From Planctomycetota bacterium (GTDB lineage Bacteria > Planctomycetota > Planctomycetia > Pirellulales > Pirellulaceae), in contig JAPLNM010000043.1 of NCBI GenBank assembly GCA_026692845.1, positions 1 to 64,000 on the forward strand: a DNA stretch of 64,000 nucleotides. Reading direction: 5' to 3'. The notes beneath the pieces are model-generated. The model did not search any database and was not told the origin of the DNA. It saw nothing but the letters and a program-made list of their open reading frames with translations. Position numbers and translations under genes: made by a program. Below are positions 25,901 through 37,900 of the stretch, in pieces (position 1 is the first letter of the stretch; every line of letters starts with the position of its first letter).

Positions 25901-28900
25901 CGATCAAGTTCGAAGCGGTAGCAGCCCCAATGGACGCCCCAACTCCGACGGTTCCGCCGATGGCAATGGAGCCGGAAGCGGCAACGACGAGGGATTGGAT
26001 GGAAGCGGTGTTTTTGGCTTCAACTGTCAGCACTCCAGCGCTTTGAAGCGTACTGTCGTCCAGGTAGGCTTCGGTATTCGTCAGAATGACGTTGGTGGAC
26101 AATGCGCCCGCGCCTGCAACGGCCACGCCAGCGGCACCACCGAAACCGGCAGCGATCGATGCAGCCGCGGATACCGATCGAATGCTTGATTGCGAGTCGG
26201 CCAAGATCTCAATGTTGCCGACGGTGCTTTGAACCTTGTTGGTGGCGTCTTTAACGTAGGCCGCGACATCGCTACTGATCACGTTGCGCGCGGTGGATAC
26301 ACCGACCGAAACGGCGCCTCCCACCGTACCGCCGAAAGCGACAGAGAGGGATGCCGCTGCGGTGATGGCATCGATCTTGGATTGATCGCGAGCGATCAAG
26401 GAAATGCCATTGGCTGAGATTCCGGTACCGGAGGCTCCGTCGATGTAGGCCGCCACATCGACGCCAACTTTGTTCTCCGCGATAGCGCCCGATCCTGCAA
26501 CTCCGACGCCAGCGGTACCACCGAGTCCGACAGCCACCGAACCGGCGACCAAGATCGATTGAATGCTCTGGTTCGAGAGGGCCGACTGAGTGAGGTTGCC
26601 TGACACCTTGAGTTGCGAATCAACGACATACGCTCGCACTTCCGCCGGAGTCTCCTGCAGCGCAAACGGCTTCCAGCCCACCATGTTGCGGGCGATCGCG
26701 ATGCCGATCGATGCACCGACGCCTGCCGTGCTACCGCCGCCGACAGCCAGAGATGCCGCGACCACCGTCGAGAAGATTTTGGATCGGCTCTCCGCCGACA
26801 AATCGACGTCCATCTGGGTCGTAATGACGCTGTCTGCAAGGAATGCGTTGACGCGGCTGAGAACCACGTTTTGGGCGACAGCTCCCGCGCCTGCCACCGC
26901 CACACCCGCCGTGCTTCCAAAGCCAGCCGATAGCGCCGCCGCTGCGGATACCGAGTTGATCGTATTGCGCGTCACGGAGAATGTTGTGCCTTGATGTTCC
27001 AACTGGAACGAAGCTCCATCGGGCGCGGTCAATGCCCAGCTTTGCCCTTCGACCAAGGTCGATAGCTTGAGTTTCTCCAGACGTACCCAATTCGGGTTCG
27101 TGGTATCGAGATAGTTTTCGTTGTTCAAATGGACATCGTCTCGGTCGGATCCGATGTACCGATAGACACGGTTGGTGTCACCGCGAGATATTGGGAATCC
27201 GGATGCGATGCGGACGGTTGTTCCTTCTCGTAGGTCTTGCGTTTCTTCGTCGTCCGTGTTGTACATCGAAGCGGTGCCGACGATATCGAACGTCGCTAGC
27301 GTAAACCCTTGACTCGCGAAGGCACTGCGCAAGCTTTCCAGAACCGTAATGTCCAACAACAGGTCTTGTGTGGCCTCGTTGAGATTGTCGGTGTCGGAAT
27401 CGTCTTGTGCTGCCTCGGCTGCGTCATCCAGGGCACTTGCCGTTAGACTTCCGCCGAAAGGAATATCGAACAGCTTGGAACTGGTTGATGCGGCGGAGAT
27501 CGAGACGCTTCCAGTCGATGTTGTGACGCCTTCATCCGCGTTCACGATCGATGCAAATACAGCGTTGTCCACTTCGTTGAATGCGAGGGACAATCCCACG
27601 CCAACCGCAACCCCGGCGGTGGATCCAAAAGCAGCCGAGAGCGAAGCCGCCCCGGCGACCGAGTTGATGGCCGAGCTATCGAGTGCAGACAGCGAGACAT
27701 TGGCGGCTCGAATACCATCGGTAGCCGAATTGGCCCCATCCCCGTCGATAAACGATTTGATGTAAGTTTGGATTTTGTTTTCGCCGTAGGAACCAGCAGC
27801 GCTTACACCCACTCCTGCGGTCGATCCCACCCCAACACCGACAGCAGCGGCCACGACGACCGCATCGATGGTTTGCGTGGACAGTGCTTCAACCACCAAA
27901 TCCTTGGACGACTGAATACTGGAGTCGCTGATGAAGGCTTGCAGTTCGGCAGGTGACGATCCGAGGCTGATGTGCTTCCAAGCGGTGCTGTCGCGATACT
28001 GTTGATTGCGAAGGTCGAACTGTTGATCGCCCGATTGATTGGGATCGCTGTCCCTTAGGGTTGGCCCGATGTACTCATAGATTTCTCCAGCCATCGCACC
28101 GTCCAGAATGCGAACCCGAGTGCCTGTCTCAATCTGACTTCGAGGCACCTCGTCTGCTTCGACAATCGTGTCCGACACGCTGGCTCCCGTAGGATCCCAT
28201 CCAATGAAGTTTCGAGCGACAGCCACCCCTAAGGCGACGCCAACGCCTGCGGACGATGTTCCGACTCCAACGGCAATTCCAACCGCTCCGATCACGGCAT
28301 CAATATTGGAATTGCTGCGAGATTGAACGCTCACGTTACCGACTCGATTTGTGGGACTACCGATCTCGCTATTGACGATGAAAGCGTTCGTTTTCGTGAG
28401 AATCACGTTGGTGGATTCTGCACCACCACCGCTAACGGCCACCCCGGCTTTGCCGGAAATGCCCGCTGCAATGGATGCCTCAAACGAAATCGCATCGACC
28501 GCGGCATTGTTGTTGGCCGCGACGATAATGTCCCCCTGAGCCAGCCGCAACGCGTCGAGCCGCAACGCGTCGACACGGGAGATCGATGCTTCGATCTGAT
28601 TGTCGATACGGTTGTGTGCCAAGGACAGGCCGATGGACGCCGCAACGCCTACGGTGTTGGTGCCGATGGCTGCGGACACTGCAGCAGCTCCCGCCTTTGC
28701 GCTGATGACGGAGATGTCCGTTGCCTCAACGTGGATGCTCGACGCTTCAATGCCTGATCCAGCCCCCATTCCATCGCCATCGATCTGAGCGAGAATCGCT
28801 TGCCGGATGCGATTCTCGGTGTACACGCCAGCTCCACTTAGTCCGACGGCATTCTTGCCGGCAGCGATGGCAGCAGAGACGGATACCACGATCGAGTCCA

Positions 28901-31900
28901 CGCGTTGATTGGACGTCGCAGTGACCGAAACGTTGCCCCCTGCAACCAGGATCGAGTCCTTCAAGAGGGCCTGCACACGAGCCGACGGAGTGGAGCTAGA
29001 GCTGTTGTCTCCGATGATGTTTTTGGCGATCGACACGCCGATGGCGGCGGCTCCTCCAGCGGTGCTACCGACGCCGATCCCCAAAGCGGCGGCTGCGACT
29101 TGCGATTCGATCGACGAATCGCTCGAAGCGGAAACCAAGATCTGTCCCAGCGTTGCGGTGAGACGGCTATCGGTAACTTTTGCGTCAGTAGTGCTATTGA
29201 TGGTGTTGATGGTCAGCGCACCCCCTCCACTGACAGCGACCCCCGTCTTCTTGGCAGCCGCAACACTGACACTCGCAGCTACTGCGAGCGCATTGATGTC
29301 GGAGCTGCTCTGTGCGGAGACGGTGATCTTGCCCTTAGGAGAGGTCACGCTGGAGTCATCGATTTCGGCGACGATGCGATTGGAAACCTCGTTGACGGCT
29401 ACCGACACACCGATGGCGATGGCGAGAGAACTGCTCTTCGTCGAGGCACCCACCGCGATGCTACCAGCGATGGCTTGGGATTCGATCGACGATTGATCCA
29501 TTGCCAAGAGGGTGATGTCGCTGGTCGTGGGCATGCCTCCCGGAGGATTTGGGAGTCCATTGTTCGCTGTGAGCTCGCTTTTCTTTCTCACCGATGATTG
29601 AATCGTCATTTCGATGGAGTTCGAGGTACCGACTCCAGCTCCAGCCAACGCGCCGCTCAATCCCGTTCCGGAGGAAGCTGCGATCGACAACGAGCCCGCC
29701 AACGCCAGCGCATCGATCTCGGCGGTGGAGAGCGAACTGATCAGGATCGGTCCCGTCGACGTCAATCGCGAGTTATCCACATAGGACACTACGTGGTGCC
29801 CTCGACCTTTGCCGATCTCGTTCAATGCAACCGACACTCCAAGTGTTCCCGCTGCGGAGGTACCTCGACCCAAGGTGGCTGCAATCGCAACACCACCTGC
29901 ATCTGCATTGATGCTGGAATCATCGCTGGCGATGACATCAATACCTCCGTTGGTGGCATCTAGGCCTTGCGTTCCTGAACTATTGTTGACGTAAGCCAGG
30001 ATAGAGTTATCGATGCGGTTTCGCGTGCCCGCGCCAGCGCCAGCGAATGCCCCTGCCAGACTGGTCTTGGAGGACTTTGACCCGGCACCCGCAATTCCAA
30101 TCGCCAATGCCTGCACGCGATCATCGGAACTCGACGACGGATCTTGAATCGAACGAGCAGCAATCTCGATGCTCTTGGCGGTTACGCTCGATGCATCAAC
30201 GTACGCCCATACGTTGGTCTCAATGGTGTTGAGCGCGATCGCGAGGCCGATCGAACCGGACGCCGCACTACCGGTTCCTTCTCCGACTGCTATCGCCAGG
30301 GACAACGCACCGGCGTCCGCTGCGACGTTCGAGCTGTCGGTAGCGAGTATATGGACTTTGCCTTGCGTCGATCGCACGACGCTAGAACCAGTGATTCTGG
30401 AAGCGACGGTTTGCTCGACATGGTTGTCTACGCCAACGCCAGCGCCGGCGAGAGCTCCGGTCAACCCGCTGCTGTTGCCACCGCTGGCGGCTGAGACGGA
30501 TCCACCTACTCCGATCGACAGGATGGACGCCAAGCTCTTTGCTTGGACATCGATGTCATTCATGGCCGCCACACGTGAATTTTCGATCGCACTGATCACG
30601 GAATGCCCGCCATCCGTCCCCTTGTCATTTTTCACGACCGTCACACCGACTGCGACCGCCGCTGTGGCTCCACCGCTTGCCGTTTGGCTACTGTTGAGTC
30701 CCAACGCAAATGCTACGGTTCCTGCGACACCAATGACTTCGTCTTTATCGAGAGAATTGAGAACGACGGATCCATTCGAGCTGTTAACAAAATGTTGCCC
30801 CGAACTACCCCGTATCGTACTGGTGATATGGTTATCGATTTCATTCAAAGCGGCAGACCCAGCCGCAGCGATTCCAACCGTGAATCCGCTACCTCCACCC
30901 GTCGAGCGGGCAACCGAAGCCGATACGCCAATGGCCAGGGAAGAGACATAGACATCCGAGATTGCATCCAGAGACACACCGCTGAAGCCTTCGACGGTCG
31001 ATGTGTCAATGGTGGACTGAATCGTGTTCTCCAGCTTGTTCCGCGACAACCCAATGCCGATCGCCAACGAACTAGACTTGCTGTTGGGTTTGTTTGCTGC
31101 GGAATACGCGAGCGCTCCACCGAACGCATCGGAGCGGATAAAGTCGGTTTCATCCTTGGCGCAGAGAGTGACCAATCCTGCTTGACTGGTCACGATGCTA
31201 CCGCTCAAGATCGAGGACACGATGGTCGACTTGATCAAGTTCGATGCAAAGGCACCTGAAGCAGCACCTGACAAACTCGTTCCTCCCGCGACTTGATCGT
31301 TCTCGCTGGCATTCTGGACAGCCACGGATCCGCTCAACGCGGTGGCCGTGATCGTGCCAGTGGATTTGGCAATCAACTCCAAATCCCCTTGGGAGCGAAC
31401 CGCGGCGTCCTCAATGTAAGCGCGAACGGTGTTCGCGCCCGTCTGTCCGACCAGATTGAGAGCCACCGATACGCCCACCGACACGGTTAACTTGGTGGAA
31501 GAATTCTGGTTGTTGGCTCCGGTGCCGCCTCCCGAGTTGTTGCTACCGGGAGTCGATGATGCAGTCAGCGAGAGTGCCACAGCGCCCGCTTGGGAGTGGC
31601 CGTCGACCGAATCGTCTGCAACGATCTTGATGGTGCCTGTCGTCGAACGAACACCCAACAAATCGGGAGCGGTTCCGCGACTGTTTTTGATGAACGACTC
31701 GGTGGTGTTTCCGAGATCGTTGATCGCAATCGCACCCGCGATGGCGATGCTGTTTGAAGAGCCTCGCGCGTAGGCTCCTCCGAGTGCGAAGGCTTCTGTA
31801 ATGGTGGTGTTGGTTGCATTCAACTCCACATTTTTGTTCGCCGTGACAACACCATCCTGGGTATAGGCGCGCGTTGTGTCGGTGAGGAAGTTCTGAGAGT

Positions 31901-34900
31901 ATCCAACCGCGAGTGCGAATGCTGTCTTCGTCTTCTCGGACTGCGCGGACTTCTCCTCCAGTTTGGCGGCCTTCGCACCGGGCACTGCGAATACACCCAT
32001 GAAGCCATCGTTGGTCGCCAGGACATCGATCTTGCCTGCAGCGTTGACAAAGCCTCCTGCAGTCAGAGGCGTTGTAGTCGTGATGCCTCGTCCGATGAAG
32101 GCTTGCGTGTTTCGTTGAACATCATTCAACGCAACCGAGCCGGCAACACCGATCTTCTCCGAAGACATCATGGAACCAGCGACGGTGATGAGATAGCTGT
32201 CATCGTTGGCGACCACCAGCACATTTCCATCCACGCTGATGCGGGCACGCCCATCGATGCTCGCCGTGGTATGGTTGTCGATCGCATTGTAGACAAGCGT
32301 CCCTACCAAACCAAAGTTTCCTCCTGCGCCTTTGGCCAATCCAACAGTGACTGCCAGGACACGGCTTTGGGCATCTACCGTAAGCGTCTCGGCCTTGAGA
32401 ATGACTCCTTCCTCAATGTTGGCGATCACGTCGCTCTTGTAGGTAAAGATCTGGAAGGAAAGTCCAATGGCGCGAGCGGCCCCGGATTCCTTCCCTTCCA
32501 CTGGGTACTCTTCGTAGGGGTTGACGCCGATGAGTTTCTCAGCGAGCTTGCCCTTGGTGTTTTTATTGATGGCTTCCTGAACCGGTCTAGAAAAGGAAAT
32601 GCCATTGGTGACGAATCCTCCGCCGACATTGACGGCTTGATTGACGCTGTCCGCCGTGACCGTCACGTTTTGTGAGAACGTCGACAGTGTAGCGAATCCG
32701 GCTTGCCGCGTGGCGTCCTGATTGATCTTGGCATCGCTCTTGATCAATGCGTTTGCGGTTTCGTGAACGCTCACCACCGCAACGGCCACAGCAAATGCGT
32801 TCTTTTCGAAACCGTTGGCTTGTACCTGACTCAGCGAATCGATGAGGTTGTTGTCCAATCCAAAATTACCATCGGCGTAGGAGCCGAGCGTTCGCATGAA
32901 GTCCAAGCCAGCCTGCAGTGTCAAGTCGACGGTGTTCCAATCGACCGTCGTAAAGTCCTCGTTTCCGAGATCTATTTCTTTGTTGTCCGGCCCCTGATAA
33001 AGGTACGTCTTTCCTGCCGTTCCACCCGCCGTATGGCTGTCCCGGACGATGACGGTATCGCCCGCAAGCAGCTTCTTCTTGCCGGAGTTCGTGTCGTAAT
33101 CGGGTTTGAGGTTCTCGTCCAACAGGGGGGCGACGAGATTGACGCCAAACAAGCTCATCGGGTCGATTTCGTTCACGGCCCTGCCTTGAACTAATAGGTC
33201 ACCGGCTGCATCCACGATTGCATAGGATGAAATCCAGGCGTTGGCGGTGTTGTCGTAGTTTCCTACCGCAACCGCAACCGCGATTCCCGTTTCGACTTGC
33301 TTGTCCTTCCGCTTGGTTTCCCTATCCTTCCATTCGTACTTCTTTTTTACAGGTTTACCATTTCGATCTAATATAGGATTACCATCTGCATCTTTTTCTT
33401 TCGTACTATCATCGACCACGAGATCGGTCTTGCGGCCGTAAAGTTTGGACGATGCGGTGATGTCCGGGCGGGCATTGACCGTTGCGGTAACGCTGATGTC
33501 GTCGTTAGCCACGGCATAGGGCTGCGGGGTTTTGATGACTCCATCGCCGATGCGAGCTTCCACATCGTTGGTATCCACCATGACGGCAACGGAGAAACCG
33601 GCTTGGAAGGACGTACGATCCTCTGCCACTCCGCCGCGCTTATTGTTGTCGCGGTACTCTACCAGGCTCTTCTGCAACGAAAGGGCAAAGTTCGAGCGAG
33701 CCGAACCCACGTTCGTCGCGGCCGAAACCCCCGACATGCTCGTGAAGAGTTGGTTCAAGTCAAAGCCATTGACGTTTCCATTGTTTTGCTTGGCGTTGAC
33801 CAAAATCGAACCGCCGACAATCGCCGTTCCGTCCATCCATGCGTTGGTGTTCCCTGTTTCCACGCTGACAGCGACGGCAACACCATACGCGGACTTGTTT
33901 TGCAGTGCTAGTTGCTGCTTGTCCGTGCTCGGAATCCCTGTTCCCTTGATGCCCGCTGCACCGAGTCCCACTGCAAACAATCGACTGGTAATTGTGCCCC
34001 CTTGGTTGGGCTTGGTCGTAACGCCAGCCGAGGTGTTGTTGCGATCGATGGTATCGCTTTGGACAAACAAATCGTCGCCGACCGTAAGGATAGTACCTGG
34101 CTTGACGTGGGCCACCGCGTTCGAATCCAAAACACTAATGGCAAAAGCGAAACTACCCGTAAGAGCTGTGCTCGCGAACTTTTGTCCTTTCGTTTGGACG
34201 TTGCCCGCACCTGCCCCCCCCAATCCGTACTTCATGGATTGGGGACCGTTGGCTGTCACGCTGACGGCGGTGTCGGCAGACGCTCGAATGGTGGCATCTT
34301 CCGTGGTCGTAATTTGGGCATTGTCGATCACCACCGATGCATCGGTATCTGCGATCCCAACGGCGATGCTGAGCAATGCCAGCGAGGTCGGCATCGATGT
34401 GGCCTGTGCCTTGGCAGTCGACCATGCCGTGAAGTTCTTGGCATCGATGATGGTCGTTTGCTGAGACTGCGTTCCAATGTTGATCTTCGCTATGGCCTCG
34501 GCCTTGGATACCCCTGCGAACAAACTGAAGTTCAGCATGCTCGAAAGGATGTTTCGAACTTGAGCTCCCCCAAAGTTCACGAGCGACGAGGACGGTCCAC
34601 CAAAGTCGGATACGTTCAACGTATGCGTGGTATCCGCCGTACCGATCACCGAGACGTTCTCACCTCGAATCTCTGCGTTGTCGATCGTCACATCCACTTT
34701 GGACTGATCGAGATTGAAGAACCCAAGGAATCCTTGGTCGTTTCCGTTGTCGGAGAAGATCTCCAAATCATCGATCGCAAAGATCTCGATATCACCGAAT
34801 TTGGCGCGCGTCGGCTGTGCGGAGGTCGTCTTGGCGAGCAGCTTGGCACCATTGTTGATGGTGATGTGCCTGCCGATCAAAAGGATATCGCCAGCGTTTT

Positions 34901-37900
34901 CCGCGCTGGTGTCGAGGGTGCCTTGGATGTTGATCGTATCGGCCTGTAGCGTGATTCCTTGACCTGGGACCTTGATGGCCTGGCCTGATGCGATATGGAT
35001 CGGGTTCTTTTGTCGAATGACGTAGTTGCTGGCCGCGTTGTCGATGTAGTGAATCCAATGGAAGCTCGAATTGGTAAGGTTCGCGTCCCCATCGACGATC
35101 ACCACTTCGTTTTCCGTTCCTCCACCAACACCGACTTTGACTTGGTGTGGGGTATCCGCGTCGCTGGCGGGAACCGTCAATCCAGCCACACGGATGACGA
35201 AGCGATCGTTGCCGCTGCCGCCGCGCAACGTGTCCAGTCCTCCTTCGCTATAGAGGAGGACGGGTCCCGTGAATGCAGATGCATCGAGATTATTGACCGA
35301 GGCACCTCCATACAACGTCGCTGCCTGGATGGAACTCAACTGGTCCGTCTCCACGGCAGGCACGCCGATTTGCAGCGATGTGGGTTTGAGGATCATGTCT
35401 TTGTCACGACGTTCCACAATACGATTCACGCCGGCTCCACCGTCGATTTGATCGCTTCCGAACCCACCGGTAAACGTGTCGTCCCCAGCCCCTCCAAACA
35501 GAACGTCATCGCCTTCTAGACCATCAAAGATCACCGATGCAATTGAGATTGGACTGCCATTGACGATCGCCCCACCGAGCGAGCTATTGGCAATTCCCAG
35601 ATCCTCCGCCGCAAACGATCCATTCAGCGAACGTATCAGCAGCGATCCCGTACCTCCTGCGGAGTCGGTCACGATCAATGCCGTCAGTGTGGAGTTCAAT
35701 TTCGCTTGCAAACGAATGTTCGCCAATCCGATCAACTGAATGACATCATCGAGGGTTGTCATGCCCGTTAAGTCGATCCCGACGAACGTTCCGTCAGTCA
35801 ACGTGATCATCAGATCACTGCTACCGTCCGCGATGGGGAACCCCTCGAATTGACTCGGCGTGCCTGATCCTAGGATTCCCAAATCGGCGGCAGCCGTGGA
35901 TTGGTTCAATGCGACCACTTGAATCGCAGACGCCCCTCCCGTCGTGTCGGCCAAAACAAACCCGGTGCCTTCGCTGTTAAGACTCAGCTTGGCCTTGCTC
36001 GACGTGGCTGCATCGATCGCATCGATCAGTTTCTGAATCGTCATCTCTGCACCCACATCGATGGAGAATCGCTGGCCGTTGCTCAGAACGATCTCGAAGT
36101 CGTTTCCAGATTTGACCCCAATTCCTCGCCCGTTATTGAGTGCCGATAGCCGTGTGGTGGACTCGACGCCAGTCAAGTTGACCTTGATACTCGCTGTGGT
36201 ACGTACCCCTCGTCCTCCGTTGAGGTTGGCGAGCAACGTTTCGTCGCTGATGCCCGTGAAGTTACGAGAATCCAGCTGATTGTTCGAAACACCGCCAGTG
36301 AGCGTCGCGCGCTCAAACCCCGAGGCTTGGTCGACTTCCGTCCCGACGATCGTCCCTCCGGAAGCGATCAATTGGCTGTTGGTCAACGTGAAGTTGCCGT
36401 CTCGAGATTCAATCAGCGTGTCGAGACCTTCGTTGCCTTCCAATTGGTCGGCTCCGAGACCGCCTGTGAGCGTGTCATCGTCCAAGCCTCCGATGAGAAC
36501 ATCGGCTCCCGATCCGCCTCGCAAAGTGTCGTTTCCTTCGTCGCCGCGCAATTCAACGCGGCCGGTGAATTCGGATGCATCCATCAGGTTGTCGCTCCAG
36601 CCCCCGGTGAGCTTCACCAACTCGATGCTCTGAAGCGAATTCAACCAAGCTGAAGGATCAGCGCCTTGGGTGATCGACGCTCCGATCGCGCCTCCCACCA
36701 ACCCGCTGCCTTGAACCGAAAGGTCGGGCAGATTGCGCCCCGACTTGAGCCCGAGGAAAGTAACTTTCCAGGGACTACCTGGCGTGGCCTGCTCCACGCG
36801 AACCTCATCCGACTCCAAGTTCGATAGGGCGATCAGCGCTGACTTGATTCGAAGTGGATCCGCATTGAAGGGCACGGCCTCCGTTGTTTGACCATCAAAA
36901 GTCATGGTGAACGAACCGGCTGTAACGTTGCCTACCAACGCGATCGATGCGGACTCGTTGGGTCCTTCGGCCATGTCCAACGTGGCCGAGGCGACGCTAC
37001 CGGACAGGACGAACCGCGTGTTCTCGGTTTCGGATACCACGTCGGTACCGGCGTGGCCTTGAAAGCTGTCCTTGCCCCCCCCACCAGTGAATTGGTCATC
37101 TCCAGATCCACCGATCAATACATCGTCCCCTTCGCCGCCAAACATGGTCACATTGCCGGTAAAGGCAGAGGCATCCAAGGTGTTGTCGCGGAACCCACCG
37201 TAAAGTTCTGCTTGCTCCACCCGAGACAGAGAATCGATTTCCGTCCCGATCGTCAGCGAGATCGGTTTCAAAAGGAAGTTCGCGTCCCGTGCTTCCAAAA
37301 TGCGATCGACACCCTCGCCACCATCGAGCGTGTCGGAACCGCCGCCACCGGTCAGCACGTCGTTGCCGAAGCCACCGATGAGGATGTCGACATCCAATCG
37401 GCCGTCGAGTCGAACGGTACCTGAGACAATGCTCGACCCCCTCAACTCACCTCCAGTGCCCGTCTTCTCGATTCCCAAATCCAAAGCGGCCAAAGAATCG
37501 TTGCGCGCTTGGACCTTCAGATTGCCGCTACCGCCGGAAGTGTCACGCAAATCGATGCCCGTTCCATCGGCATTGATTTCCGCAAAGAGATGATCGTCTG
37601 CGAGGTTGAGAAGAATCAAGATGTCCTGGACGGTCGTTGAATCGGCGAAATCGATATCGATACGCGTGCCGTCGGTGAGGATCACGACCAAGTCGCTGCT
37701 GGCATCCGTCACCGCGGTCCCCTCGAACCACTCGGCGCGACCTCGGTCGAGAATGCCAAGATCATTTGCCGCGAGAGAGTTGCTCAACGCGGTGATCTCG
37801 ATGGCTCCCCCTTCCTTGGGCTTGGAATCCGCGATGAACAGACAGCTGCCTTGTTGGGAAAGGGATGCCGTGATGCGACCATTGGAGCCTGCCGACACGA

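Larger units (their letters stand above)
25080..31460 (-). repeat. About 29 Gly/Ala-rich strand-repeat units of roughly 73 residues
   Basis: By eye I count 29 units with the core pattern small-residue stretch (GVGVA, GAGVG), an Asn (LNEIDN-, ENKI-, TNVI- or ARNFIG-like), an AYI/AFI strand, a D-S turn, then a VxIxAxS strand. Four unit types can be told apart by the Asn segment. Units 4-9 alternate type A and B with a period near 400 bp; units 10-29 follow A-B-C-D order five times, at about 770 bp per cycle where no insert is present. The alternation of small and hydrophobic residues suggests a beta-solenoid. Two CBM-like inserts interrupt it near 28.0 and 27.15 kb. Confidence 0.75.

Noticed and set aside
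33532-34949. Plus-strand frames of 310 and 345 codons inside the giant gene
   Set aside because: Composition is that expected from the antisense of Ala/Gly/Val-rich coding; no start signal or domain.
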